Under the pieces are notes generated by a model that was given only the letters and a program-made list of their open reading frames with translations, was not told the DNA's origin and ran no database searches. A DNA stretch of 64,000 nucleotides, from NCBI GenBank assembly GCA_002359655.1, contig DENL01000005.1, forward strand, positions 18,981-82,980. The letters are read 5' to 3'. Made by a program: the position numbers and the translations under genes. Positions 44,885 through 53,584 of this stretch are shown here, piece after piece (position 1 is the stretch's first letter; every line of letters begins with the position of its first letter). Source of the DNA: Rickettsiales bacterium UBA2645. Lineage in GTDB: Bacteria; Pseudomonadota; Alphaproteobacteria; Rickettsiales; UBA1997.

Positions 44885-45639
44885 TTTTTGGGATCAAATT
44901 TTCCTTCTTTAAGTTTGCGCAATCTTTCTTTGATGAAATGGCGCATAAAGCTTAACTCTTCAGAACTGACTTGTCTGGTTCCACTTTCGCTTTCATCAAT
45001 AATTTTTTGAATGACAAAAAAAGCCATGCAGCCGTCACCCATTTCTTCGTGAATAAAGGCCGGCATTTGTTTGGTCCAAAGTGGAGCGGTTTTAGCGTTA
45101 TTTTCGCTTAATTTGTAAGCTAATTCTAAAGCGCGATTGATGTCGCCCAAATTATTTTTGGCAATGTAAATCGCTTGAAACAGCCACCACCAATTTTTGT
45201 CAATATCTTTAGAAGAGTGCTCATCAAGATAGTTAATTACATATTTTGTATCTTGATGAGTCTGAGTTTGCGAATAAATATAAGCCGCAAGAGCGGGGGC
45301 AAAATTTGACTGATCGTTAAGTTGATCAAGTGTTGTCAGCCACTGATAAATGCGAGAATAATCATATTTTTTTAAAGCAACAAAGCCGGCAAAAACATCG
45401 CCAGAATTTTGCAGACGGGCAGCCATAACGCGAAATAGAAATTCGTTGTCGCCAAGTGATGCGGCCGAAATCAAATATTTGCTTGGAGCTTCTGGAACAA
45501 TATCGAAAGCTGGTTTTATACTTTCAGTTTTGTGCCAGAAAAAAAGCTGCAGCACAAAAAATAAAATAAAAAACCAGAAGAAAATTTTGTGAGAGTAGAG
45601 GTGATAAAAGAAACGAAAATCTTGAAATGAGAGAGACAT
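44866..45639 (-). CDS. Membrane-anchored helical (TPR-like) protein, unknown function
   Basis: A 257-residue protein. One N-terminal membrane helix (IFFWFFILFFVLQLFFW, about 19-35) precedes an extracytoplasmic or cytoplasmic domain of short helical pairs (SAASLGDNEFLFRVMAARLQNSGDVFAGF, then FAPALAAYIYSQT and NWWWLFQAIYIAKNNLGDINRALELAYKLSE), suggesting TPR-like repeats. No enzyme motif is seen. It sits in an operon secretin - permease - this gene - nadC with gaps of 2 and 5 bp and a 19-bp overlap. It might be an assembly or accessory protein for the secretin, which is only inferred from position. Confidence 0.7.
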   Translation of the reverse strand: MSLSFQDFRFFYHLYSHKIFFWFFILFFVLQLFFWHKTESIKPAFDIVPEAPSKYLISAASLGDNEFLFRVMAARLQNSGDVFAGFVALKKYDYSRIYQWLTTLDQLNDQSNFAPALAAYIYSQTQTHQDTKYVINYLDEHSSKDIDKNWWWLFQAIYIAKNNLGDINRALELAYKLSENNAKTAPLWTKQMPAFIHEEMGDGCMAFFVIQKIIDESESGTRQVSSEELSFMRHFIKERLRKLKEGKFDPKKCHAKL

Positions 45640-45644
45640 TTTGT

Positions 45645-46418
45645 TTAAAACTGTTTCTTCTTAAAATCATGAAAAGCCATGAAAATCATCAGCGGAATGT
45701 AGATCAAAGATTGCAGTAAAATTATTTTTAAATTGCTGAAATCAGAAACGCCGTAACTAAGCCAAGAGCTTTGACCAAATAAATCAAGACGTGGGAAAAT
45801 TGCTGAGAGAATTTTCAAGATCAATCCGAAAGATCTTGCTGAAAACTCGAAAGTGTTGGAAGTGACTTTTTCTGGCAAATTGATTGCCATCACAAACATT
45901 CCCATCAATCGCGAAATTATGTAAAAACCAAAAGTTGCCATGATTGAGGAAAAAGAATTTTTCAAAATCAGCGAAGCAAGAATTGCGAAAGAAATCACGA
46001 TCATCATCTCAGAAAGAAGGCTTAAAGACCAAATCAGCAGACCAAATTTGTCAGCTTTGGTAACGATTAAAATTGCCAATATCAGAGGCAGGATAATCAC
46101 AAAGGCGGCAATAAAAAATCCGGCTAAGTAACTGAAAATAAACTGTTGGCGCGAGATTGATTTTGATAAAATGAATTCGACTTCTTTATTTTCAAAAGCG
46201 CGATTGATGTTGAGGCAGACAAATAAAATCATTCCCAAAACCAAAACGCCGCGACTTAGTCCACCAATATATGCGGCAGTTGTTTGTCTTTCCTCAACCA
46301 AAGAAGTTGAGCCAAGAAAAATCGACAGTGAAAAGGCAATTACAAGCGAAATAAAGAGCCCGAGATAAAGCCTGTCTCTAGTACCGCTTAGCAGAATATA
46401 TTTTAAGATAGATTTCAT
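45645..46418 (-). CDS. ABC-2-type permease-like membrane protein
   Basis: A 257-residue protein with six hydrophobic segments, including LGLFISLVIAFSLSIFLG, GVLVLGMILFVCLNI and FAFVIILPLILAILIV-type helices, and the charged FENKEVEFILSKSISRQQFIFSYLAG loop. This loop is typical of ABC-2 permease subunits that control membrane transport. No ATPase gene is adjacent. It is 2 bp after the secretin and 5 bp before the TPR-like gene, so the three probably act together at the envelope. Confidence 0.7.
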   Translation of the reverse strand: MKSILKYILLSGTRDRLYLGLFISLVIAFSLSIFLGSTSLVEERQTTAAYIGGLSRGVLVLGMILFVCLNINRAFENKEVEFILSKSISRQQFIFSYLAGFFIAAFVIILPLILAILIVTKADKFGLLIWSLSLLSEMMIVISFAILASLILKNSFSSIMATFGFYIISRLMGMFVMAINLPEKVTSNTFEFSARSFGLILKILSAIFPRLDLFGQSSWLSYGVSDFSNLKIILLQSLIYIPLMIFMAFHDFKKKQF

Positions 46419-46420
46419 CT

Positions 46421-47980
46421 TTAGTAGGAAAAGACTTTTTCAAGTTTGCTCATTTTTTCTGGCTTGTCCTCAGGAGCATTTTTGTTGTAAAAGCTGCGGT
46501 CTTGTTTGTTAAGATTATTTCCGCTGCTGACGATTGTCGCCTTAATAAAAATGACCGTCTCAATCTTTCTGGTGTAGTTACTAAAAGCGCCAAAAATATA
46601 TTTGAAGAAAGGAATTCTCATCAAGAATGGAATGCCAGTTCCATTGTTGTTAATACTTTCTGATATTAAGCCACCGATAACTAAAATATTTCCACTTTGT
46701 ATTTTGGCGATGGTGGAAAGTTCTCTGGTGTTGATAATTGGAATTGTATTGCCCAAAGACTTACCAGTTGAAGGATTGACCGAAGGGTCGATGGCAACTT
46801 CACCAGTGTCGATTGATAGTTTTGGTTTAACTTCCAAAGTAATCTCGTTAGTGGCTAGATTTATTGAAGGAGTGATTTCTAGCTTGGCACCGACATCCAA
46901 TTCGTTTTTAGTGGCGGTAACTGTTGAAACCGTGTTTGTTGCAGTACCAGTAGAAGTTGATGAAGAGGCACTAACTGTAAAGTATATTTTTTTCTGCGTG
47001 AAATCCAAAGTGGCCTTTTGGTTATTAATGGCGTTAACTCTTGGACTGGAAATTGATTTGGCTTTGCCAAATTGTTCCAGAGCGCTGATGGTTGCTCCCA
47101 AATCTCCACCAAGTCCCAATAGTTTAACTTTAGGAACTATTGCTGAAATTGAAGCTGTTGATCCAGAAGGACTACTAAAAGAAGTATTAGTTGATGCAGA
47201 CTTTGCGTCATTGACCCAGCTCCAATTAATTCCCGTATCAAACTCTTTGCTCAACGTAACTTCGATAATTTTGGCTTCGATCAAAACTTGTGCTGAGGAA
47301 TTTCTGTAAACATCATCAAGATATTGAGAGACTTGTTCATGCTGAGATCTAGTAGCGTAAACTGAAATTATGCCAGCTGATTTATTGCTAGTATATCTGG
47401 AAGATGAGACAGAACTAGAGACGTTTTCAGAAGAAGAGTCTGAGCTAGAGCTAGAGTTTGAAGGGCTTGAATTCGAAGAGCCGTCAGAAAGAATTGCCGA
47501 AATATTGCTCTCAACATCTGACCAAAGCTGACTGCCAGATAAAAAATCAACAAAGTAATTTTTGCTGTAAGGTAGGTCGCGCTCGAAATGCAAAACTCCG
47601 TTTTGATAAGAGTAGCGAAGATTTCCCAAAGTTGCGATGCGATCAATAACTTCCTTCAAAGGACGATTTTTGGCATTGATTACAACGCCACCAGAAATTC
47701 CGCTGTCAAGATCTACGTCAATTTTGGCAACACGTCCAAGTTCAATTAAAACATCCTTCAAAGGAATTTGATCAGTAACTGAAAAAGAGATTATTTTGTC
47801 ACCGCCAATTTGTGGCGGTGGTGGATTCAAAATAAGCTTTGAAAAGCTTGGAATAGAATTTTCAGATGGCTTTTTTTCCAAAGCCAAGTTCTTATTTTTT
47901 GTAGAATCTATTTTACTTGGCGAACAAGAAAGCAAGACTAACAGCAGCGCAGGAAGTAAAATTTTTCTAAAAAAATTCAT
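46421..47980 (-). CDS. Secretin (MshL/PilQ/GspD family) lipoprotein
   Basis: About 519 residues from the ATG at 47980. That start gives a lipoprotein signal (MNFFRKILLPALLLVLLSCSPS) and is preferred over an upstream ATG with 13 extra residues. A secretin N-terminal domain (FSVTDQIPLKDVLIELGRVAKIDV), a repeat N1-like domain, and the secretin core (VLIEAKIIEVTLSKEFDTGINW, then SSPRVNAINNQKATLDF and IPIINTRELSTIAKIQSGNILVIGGLI) follow. Between them lies a Ser-rich stretch of about 40 residues. Secretins form outer-membrane gates for type IV pili or type II secretion; the MshL branch fits best. No other pilus gene is in the window. Confidence 0.88.
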   Translation of the reverse strand: MNFFRKILLPALLLVLLSCSPSKIDSTKNKNLALEKKPSENSIPSFSKLILNPPPPQIGGDKIISFSVTDQIPLKDVLIELGRVAKIDVDLDSGISGGVVINAKNRPLKEVIDRIATLGNLRYSYQNGVLHFERDLPYSKNYFVDFLSGSQLWSDVESNISAILSDGSSNSSPSNSSSSSDSSSENVSSSVSSSRYTSNKSAGIISVYATRSQHEQVSQYLDDVYRNSSAQVLIEAKIIEVTLSKEFDTGINWSWVNDAKSASTNTSFSSPSGSTASISAIVPKVKLLGLGGDLGATISALEQFGKAKSISSPRVNAINNQKATLDFTQKKIYFTVSASSSTSTGTATNTVSTVTATKNELDVGAKLEITPSINLATNEITLEVKPKLSIDTGEVAIDPSVNPSTGKSLGNTIPIINTRELSTIAKIQSGNILVIGGLISESINNNGTGIPFLMRIPFFKYIFGAFSNYTRKIETVIFIKATIVSSGNNLNKQDRSFYNKNAPEDKPEKMSKLEKVFSY

Positions 47981-48152
47981 TGGGCGGAAAGCTTGATTTC
48001 GCAGGGTTGGCAAGGTCAAATCTTATGTGACTCTGAAAGAATTTTTTGATGTTATTTGCGAAGTTTTTTTTGGCAATTGATTTTGTTGAATTAATTTTTA
48101 GCCTTTACCCAGCTGTTTCGAATCCCCTTTCAACCTATCTAAAAAAATAAAA

Positions 48153-49448
48153 ATGCTCAAAGAACAAGACAAGATTTTTACCAATCTTTATGGCTACGAG
48201 TCAGCTGGTTTAGAGGCTGCAAAAAAAAGAGGCGATTGGTTAGAAACCAAAAAATTTCTCAATCAAGGTTGTGAATGGTTGATTCAACAAGTAAAAGATT
48301 CTGGGCTGCGCGGTCGTGGTGGAGCTGGTTTTCCGACTGGTACGAAATGGTCTTTCGTGCCAAAAAAATCTGATCCAAAAGAAGGCAAACCACATTACTT
48401 GGTGATTAACGCTGACGAATCCGAACCGGGAACTTGCAAAGATCGCGACATTTTGCGCAACGATCCACACAAGCTTTTAGAGGGCTGTTTAATTGCCTCT
48501 CGCGCTATTAACGCCAATACTTGTTACATTTACATTCGTGGTGAATATTACAACGAAGCAGTAGCCTTGCAGCGAGCAATTGATGAAGCCTATGCTGCAA
48601 AATTAATCGGAAAAAATGCCTGCAATTCAGGTTGGGATTTAGACATTTACATTCATCGCGGAGCTGGTGCCTACATATGCGGCGAAGAAACTGCTTTGCT
48701 TGAAAGTTTAGAAGGCAATAAAGGCCAACCGCGTTTGAAGCCACCATTTCCAGCACTTGTAGGGCTTTACGGCTGTCCGACCGTGATTAATAATGTTGAA
48801 TCAATCGCCGTTGTGCCAGAAATTTTGCGCCGTGGACCAGCTTGGTTTGCCGCTTTGGGAAGAGAAAGAAATACCGGAACAAAAGTTTTTTGTATTTCCG
48901 GCCACGTTAATAAACCCTGCAATGTTGAAGAAGAAATGGGCATTCCGCTGCGCGAATTAATTGAAAAACATGCTGGTGGAGTGCGTGGTGGTTGGGATAA
49001 TCTTTTGGCAATAATTCCTGGTGGATCTTCAGTTCCAATGTTGAACAAAGAAGTTTGCGACACAGTTTTAATGGATTTTGATTCACTAAAAAATGCCGGA
49101 TCAGGTCTCGGTACTGCAGGCGTCATCGTAATGGATAAATCAACTGATGTGATTGCTGCAATTGCCCGTTTGTCACATTTTTACAAACACGAATCCTGCG
49201 GACAATGCACGCCATGCCGTGAAGGCACGGGTTGGTTGATGCGCATCATGGATCGTATGATTGAAGGTAAAGCCGAAGTAAAAGAAATCGATCAACTTTA
49301 CAATTTAACCAAGCAAATTGAAGGTCACACAATCTGCGCCTTGGGTGACGCTGCCGCTTGGCCAGTTCAAGGTTTAATTAAAAATTTCCGTCCTGAGATG
49401 GAAAAGCGAATCAAAAATTATCGATCAAATAACAGAAATAACAGCTGA
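48153..49448 (+). CDS. nuoF: NADH-quinone oxidoreductase subunit F
   Basis: A 431-residue protein: [19 protein letters not shown] (NADH/FMN site), [36 protein letters not shown] and the [4Fe-4S] motif [15 protein letters not shown] with a further Cys near [10 protein letters not shown]. It is the NADH-oxidising subunit of complex I. nuoE and nuoG, the usual neighbours, are not beside it; both flanks are non-nuo genes, so the nuo operon is dispersed. Confidence 0.98.
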   Translation: MLKEQDKIFTNLYGYESAGLEAAKKRGDWLETKKFLNQGCEWLIQQVKDSGLRGRGGAGFPTGTKWSFVPKKSDPKEGKPHYLVINADESEPGTCKDRDILRNDPHKLLEGCLIASRAINANTCYIYIRGEYYNEAVALQRAIDEAYAAKLIGKNACNSGWDLDIYIHRGAGAYICGEETALLESLEGNKGQPRLKPPFPALVGLYGCPTVINNVESIAVVPEILRRGPAWFAALGRERNTGTKVFCISGHVNKPCNVEEEMGIPLRELIEKHAGGVRGGWDNLLAIIPGGSSVPMLNKEVCDTVLMDFDSLKNAGSGLGTAGVIVMDKSTDVIAAIARLSHFYKHESCGQCTPCREGTGWLMRIMDRMIEGKAEVKEIDQLYNLTKQIEGHTICALGDAAAWPVQGLIKNFRPEMEKRIKNYRSNNRNNS

Positions 49449-49548
49449 TTATTTTGTCTGCTGGGCGCGTGAGCAAAGAATTTAAACACATGCTTTAAAG
49501 TAAAATTTTCGTTTGATTAGATTCTTAATTTAAAGCCAAAAGCTCATA

Positions 49549-50682
49549 ATGCTAAATTCATCAAGCGAGTTTTTGTTTCCAGCTGATGTCCCTTATACCC
49601 CAGCTCCTCAGCAGCCTTTGAGAAGGAGATACAATATTACGGAAAGATTTAAACTAGCATTTCAGGCATCATTACTATCGTTTATCTCTTTCGTCATGCT
49701 AAGAAGTGTCATTGTTAATGGCTTATCATCTTATTCGAATTTCTTAGTAGCCCCATTTGGATCAGTTCTTGCGGCAACTTCCATATTTGCTTGGGATATT
49801 GCGCTATATGGTCAAAGCAATGTTTTAGATCTGGCAAAAAGAGCTTTTGACGCAGTTATTACAAAAATTAATCTCATTAGAAATGGCTCGAAGCCAGATA
49901 AGCAAGTCAACTCAGTGTTACCAAAGATCAGTAATACTGACTCTGAGTCTGATTTGGCAGTACTTAAAAAACTTTTGAGTGAATCAGAAATATTACCATC
50001 GCAAACAATGTTGAGCATATCCTCATGTGCTCCAGCATTTATTGATGCAATAGAATCAGATTTCTCACCATATCGCACCGCCGCAGAAGAATTTGTCTCT
50101 AAAGCTCCAAAACAGGTTTCGACCGATGAATTGATTGTTTTAACAAATTACTATTTTTCTTCTTCCAAAAACTTATCAGCTTATGAAGCATTGGTTGAAA
50201 AGTTATTGGTAAATAAAGATGAGGCAAAATCTTTCATAAATAACAGAAATGATTTTGTTAAAAATTGGTTTCAAATGGATTACGGGTCTCGATTTGGCGG
50301 AAAAATTTCAGATCCTAAAGTCTCTCAGCTATTGTTTTTGTTGCCAGTTTTAAATGAAATCGAAAGAGAGCAAAAATCAGATTCACAAAAATTTCAGCAT
50401 GTTGAAATAGAGCTAATCAAAAGCAAATTTAATAAACATTTGGTCGAAATTTATCAGAATGTTGGCACGCATGATGAGACTAGGCTGGCACTTCTTTATG
50501 TGGCCAAGTTTTTGACTACTAAAAGTTGTGATTTTATTGGAGGTAAAAGTTGCCAACAAAATCAAGCAGAGCTGTCTTCAGTTGATAGGCATGATGAAGA
50601 AACAAGCATTCCTAATCCAAATACAGAACCAAAATCAGGCATGAATCTTAGATCTAGGTATCGCGGTTTAGAAAATGTTTAG
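49549..50682 (+). CDS. Unknown protein with N-terminal membrane segments
   Basis: A 377-residue protein I do not recognise. Residues about 34-80 hold two hydrophobic stretches (FQASLLSFISFVMLRSVIVNGL and FLVAPFGSVLAATSIFAWDIALYG). The rest is soluble and helical, rich in Ser, Lys and Asp, with a polar C-terminus (NPNTEPKSGMNLRSRYRGLENV). No catalytic motif, repeat or signal peptide is evident. It stands alone between nuoF and ispDF with its own 100-bp upstream gap. It could be a lineage-specific membrane protein. Confidence 0.65.
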   Translation: MLNSSSEFLFPADVPYTPAPQQPLRRRYNITERFKLAFQASLLSFISFVMLRSVIVNGLSSYSNFLVAPFGSVLAATSIFAWDIALYGQSNVLDLAKRAFDAVITKINLIRNGSKPDKQVNSVLPKISNTDSESDLAVLKKLLSESEILPSQTMLSISSCAPAFIDAIESDFSPYRTAAEEFVSKAPKQVSTDELIVLTNYYFSSSKNLSAYEALVEKLLVNKDEAKSFINNRNDFVKNWFQMDYGSRFGGKISDPKVSQLLFLLPVLNEIEREQKSDSQKFQHVEIELIKSKFNKHLVEIYQNVGTHDETRLALLYVAKFLTTKSCDFIGGKSCQQNQAELSSVDRHDEETSIPNPNTEPKSGMNLRSRYRGLENV

Positions 50683-50814
50683 ACAAGAAAATGTTTAGAC
50701 AAAATTTGTTATTAGAGATTTCTTAGCTAAAAATTAATTTCAGAAATAGTTGCGTTAATTAACCTGCAATTGATGCTAAGCGCGAAAAAATTTCAAAAAT
50801 TCATAGTTAATTAA

Positions 50815-52011
50815 ATGACTAAAATAGTTGCGCTAATAACTGCCTGTGGTCGCGGGAATCGTTTCAATAGTATTGATGGAATTCCTAAACAATATCTTTC
50901 GCTTGCCGGAGTTCCGCTTCTGCGTCACTCAATTTTGGCTTTTTTAAATCATGCAAAAATTGACGATGTAATTTGTGTAATTCATCCAGAAGACATGGCG
51001 CTCTACGAAGAAGCGGTGGCTGGACTTGATTTGCTCAATCCAGTTTTTGGCGGCGAAACTCGTCAAGCTTCAATTCGCATAGGTTTGGAAGCTTTGCGTG
51101 AATATAATCCAGACAAAGTTTTGATTCACGATGGTGTACGCCCTTTTGTCTCTAAGCGTATCATCAATGGTATTTTAGAAAAATTAGAAACTCACCCAGC
51201 AGTAATTCCGGCAGTTGCAGTTGAAGACACGCTAAAAAAATATTCTGACGGAAAAATTGAATGGACGCTGGAGCGTGAAAATCTGTGGCGCGCACAAACT
51301 CCGCAAGGTTTTATTTTTGAAGATATTTTAAATTCTCACATCGCTTTTAAAGATTTGCATTTCACCGACGATTCAGCTTTAAACGAATATGCGGGCATTC
51401 CCGTCGCTATTGTCCCTGGATCACAAAATAATTTTAAAATTACTACGCAGGAAGATTTTGAACGCGCCAAACGCACAATTTCAATGCTGATTAAAAGTGT
51501 CAAAGAAGAAAATCGCTGCGGCACTGGTTTTGATATTCACGCATTTCGTGAGCGCGAAAAAGATGAAAATAATTTGATTCGTCTTTGCGGCGTTGATGTA
51601 GAATTTGACAAAAAAATTGCGGCGCATTCTGATGGCGATGTCGGCATTCACGCTTTGATCGACGCGCTTTTGGGCGCTATTGGTGCTGGAGATATTGGTG
51701 AACATTTTCCGCCAACAGAAACAAAATGGAAAAATATCGATTCGCGCGAAATGCTGAAAACCGTAAAGCATTTACTGGTAAAAAAAGGCGCTACAATTTT
51801 AAACATCGACATCACTGTAATTTGCGAAGAGCCAAAAATTTCTAAACTTAAAAGCACCATGCAAGCAGAGTTGGCAAAAGTTTTAGGAATTGCTAAAAGC
51901 CGCGTTAATGTGAAAGCAACAACCACCGAGAAGTTGGGATTTTTGGGTCGGAAAGAAGGAATTGCGGCGCAAGCGGTAACCTCAATTTGGATGGCGATTA
52001 CTGAAGAGTAA
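50815..52011 (+). CDS. ispDF: Bifunctional IspD/IspF (MEP pathway)
   Basis: A 398-residue fusion. The N-terminal domain (to about 225) has the IspD motif ITACGRGNRFNSIDGIPKQYLSLAG, VLIHDGVRPFVS and EDTLK. The C-terminal domain (about 235-398) has the IspF motifs GTGFDIHAF, HSDGDVGIHALIDALLGAIGAGDIGEHFPPT and EKLGFLGRKEGIAAQA. It makes CDP-methylerythritol and then the cyclic diphosphate. The fused form is typical of alphaproteobacteria and Campylobacterota, supporting the taxonomic call. Confidence 0.98.
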   Translation: MTKIVALITACGRGNRFNSIDGIPKQYLSLAGVPLLRHSILAFLNHAKIDDVICVIHPEDMALYEEAVAGLDLLNPVFGGETRQASIRIGLEALREYNPDKVLIHDGVRPFVSKRIINGILEKLETHPAVIPAVAVEDTLKKYSDGKIEWTLERENLWRAQTPQGFIFEDILNSHIAFKDLHFTDDSALNEYAGIPVAIVPGSQNNFKITTQEDFERAKRTISMLIKSVKEENRCGTGFDIHAFREREKDENNLIRLCGVDVEFDKKIAAHSDGDVGIHALIDALLGAIGAGDIGEHFPPTETKWKNIDSREMLKTVKHLLVKKGATILNIDITVICEEPKISKLKSTMQAELAKVLGIAKSRVNVKATTTEKLGFLGRKEGIAAQAVTSIWMAITEE

Positions 52012-52038
52012 CAAAAATCGTAGTGCCTAACTAATACA

Positions 52039-52833
52039 TCAGCTTTGCTTTTTCTGCGCGATTTCTAAAGATTTTTCCTGCAAAAAATTCATCCGCTCTT
52101 CAATTTCAATTTTAATTTTTTCGATCTGTTCTCTGCTGGTGTCTTTAGGAATGTAGAATGGTTTTTCGTCCAAGTAATAGCAGATGGTTGAGAAGGGTAG
52201 CGGGATTTTAAATTGATCCCAAGTGTTGATGGTTTTGAATTTTGATGCCGAGCAAGATGATGCTAAAATTCCAACTTGGGCTATGCGCGCGATGTTTAAA
52301 ATTTCACCATTAATTTTTTGATTCGGACCGCGTGGGCCGTCTGGCGTAACAATCAGACAGTAACTTTTTTTCAGACCTTCGAAAATTCTTTTGAAACTTC
52401 CAATGTCAATTCCACGCGAAGCTTTACGGCCACCACGCGAAGATCCAAGAATTGAAATTAAGCCAAATTTTTCCATAATTCTGCCTACAAAACGGCCATC
52501 GCCATGGCGCGAAGCCAGAGTCATAAAACTGTAATCAGGATAAAGTTTTTTTGATTTTTTGCTAGCAAAAGGTGCCAGCAAAAGACGATTATGCCAAAAA
52601 ATAATTATTAGCGGAGTCTTATTCTTGGAAGCATTGAGCAAAGAATCTTCGTTAATGAAAATTTTTTTACTGCTGTAAAAAACCAAACGCATGTAAGATA
52701 AAAAAACTAAACAAAGCAGCTCTTGAAACAGCCAAGAGTAAGTTATTTTGCGCAACAAAGCTTTGATTCTGGTTTTAATATCGTACCACTCAGTGTTGGT
52801 TTGATAACCAAAAATTTTCCATTTTTTTGACAT
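52039..52833 (-). CDS. DUF374-type lysophospholipid acyltransferase family protein
   Basis: About 264 residues from the ATG at 52833. That start leaves a 14-bp gap after the transaldolase gene and gives MSKKWKIFGYQ; a longer form would overlap the neighbour. The acyltransferase motif IIFWHNRLLLAPF, then LASRHGDGRFVGRIMEKFG, SSRGGRKASRG and TPDGPRGPNQKI, match the DUF374/LpxL-like group. It probably transfers an acyl chain in lipid A or phospholipid synthesis. A hydrophobic N-terminal helix suggests membrane attachment. Confidence 0.85.
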   Translation of the reverse strand: MSKKWKIFGYQTNTEWYDIKTRIKALLRKITYSWLFQELLCLVFLSYMRLVFYSSKKIFINEDSLLNASKNKTPLIIIFWHNRLLLAPFASKKSKKLYPDYSFMTLASRHGDGRFVGRIMEKFGLISILGSSRGGRKASRGIDIGSFKRIFEGLKKSYCLIVTPDGPRGPNQKINGEILNIARIAQVGILASSCSASKFKTINTWDQFKIPLPFSTICYYLDEKPFYIPKDTSREQIEKIKIEIEERMNFLQEKSLEIAQKKQS

Positions 52834-52847
52834 TGTCAAAGCAATAA

Positions 52848-53501
52848 CTAAATTTTTTGCCCAGTTGCTGCCCAATCTTTGACGAAGGTTTCAAGGCCAG
52901 AAGTTGTAAGTGGGTGAGAGATTAATTGTTTTAAAACTTTAGCTGGAATTGTGGCAACATCAGCGCCTATTCTGGCAGCGGCGGTGATGTGAATTGGATT
53001 GCGAATTGAGGCCACCAAAACTTCGGTTTTGAATTCTGGGTAGTTAGAATAAATGTCGCAGATTTCTTCAATCAACGCCATGCCATCTTGGCCAATATCG
53101 TCAAGTCTGCCCACAAATGGCGAAACAAAAGTAGCACCCGCTTTAGCCGCCAAAATCGCTTGTGCAGCTGAAAAACAAAGTGTGACATTGGTTTGAATTC
53201 CTTTGTCAGAAAAATATTTACAAGCTTTAAGTCCGTCTAAAGTCATCGGCAATTTGATGCAGACATTTTTGGCGATTCTGCTTAAAATCTCGCCTTCGCG
53301 AACCATGTTTTCGTAGTCAGTTGCTGCAACTTCTGCGCTCACCGGACCGGTAATAATTTTGCAAATTTCGGCAATTACTTCTTTGAAATCTCGACCTGAT
53401 TTTGCGATCAAGCTTGGATTGGTAGTAACGCCGTTAAGCAATCCGTAGGCAGCGATTTCTTTGATTTCAGCAATTTCGGCAGAGTCGATAAAAAATTTCA
53501 T
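52848..53501 (-). CDS. Transaldolase-like (TalC/fructose-6-phosphate aldolase family)
   Basis: A 217-residue protein from the ATG at 53501 ([16 protein letters not shown]); an upstream in-frame extension of 27 residues is not family-like. Conserved blocks: [32 protein letters not shown] (Schiff-base Lys), [34 protein letters not shown] and [24 protein letters not shown]. This short type acts as transaldolase in many bacteria, joining the pentose phosphate pathway to glycolysis; aldolase activity is the alternative. It diverges from priA across 83 bp. Confidence 0.92.
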   Translation of the reverse strand: MKFFIDSAEIAEIKEIAAYGLLNGVTTNPSLIAKSGRDFKEVIAEICKIITGPVSAEVAATDYENMVREGEILSRIAKNVCIKLPMTLDGLKACKYFSDKGIQTNVTLCFSAAQAILAAKAGATFVSPFVGRLDDIGQDGMALIEEICDIYSNYPEFKTEVLVASIRNPIHITAAARIGADVATIPAKVLKQLISHPLTTSGLETFVKDWAATGQKI

Positions 53502-53584
53502 AAAGTTTTTCGTTTGAATTTTGTAAGGCAGGGCTGTGATATGAGGTGAGAAATTAACTCTCCCAAATCTCTTTATCAACAATC

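Noticed and set aside
46602..47309. A 235-residue plus-strand open frame opposite the secretin gene
   Set aside because: It is the antisense shadow of the secretin core; its composition is explained by that gene and it has no ribosome-binding site or known motif.
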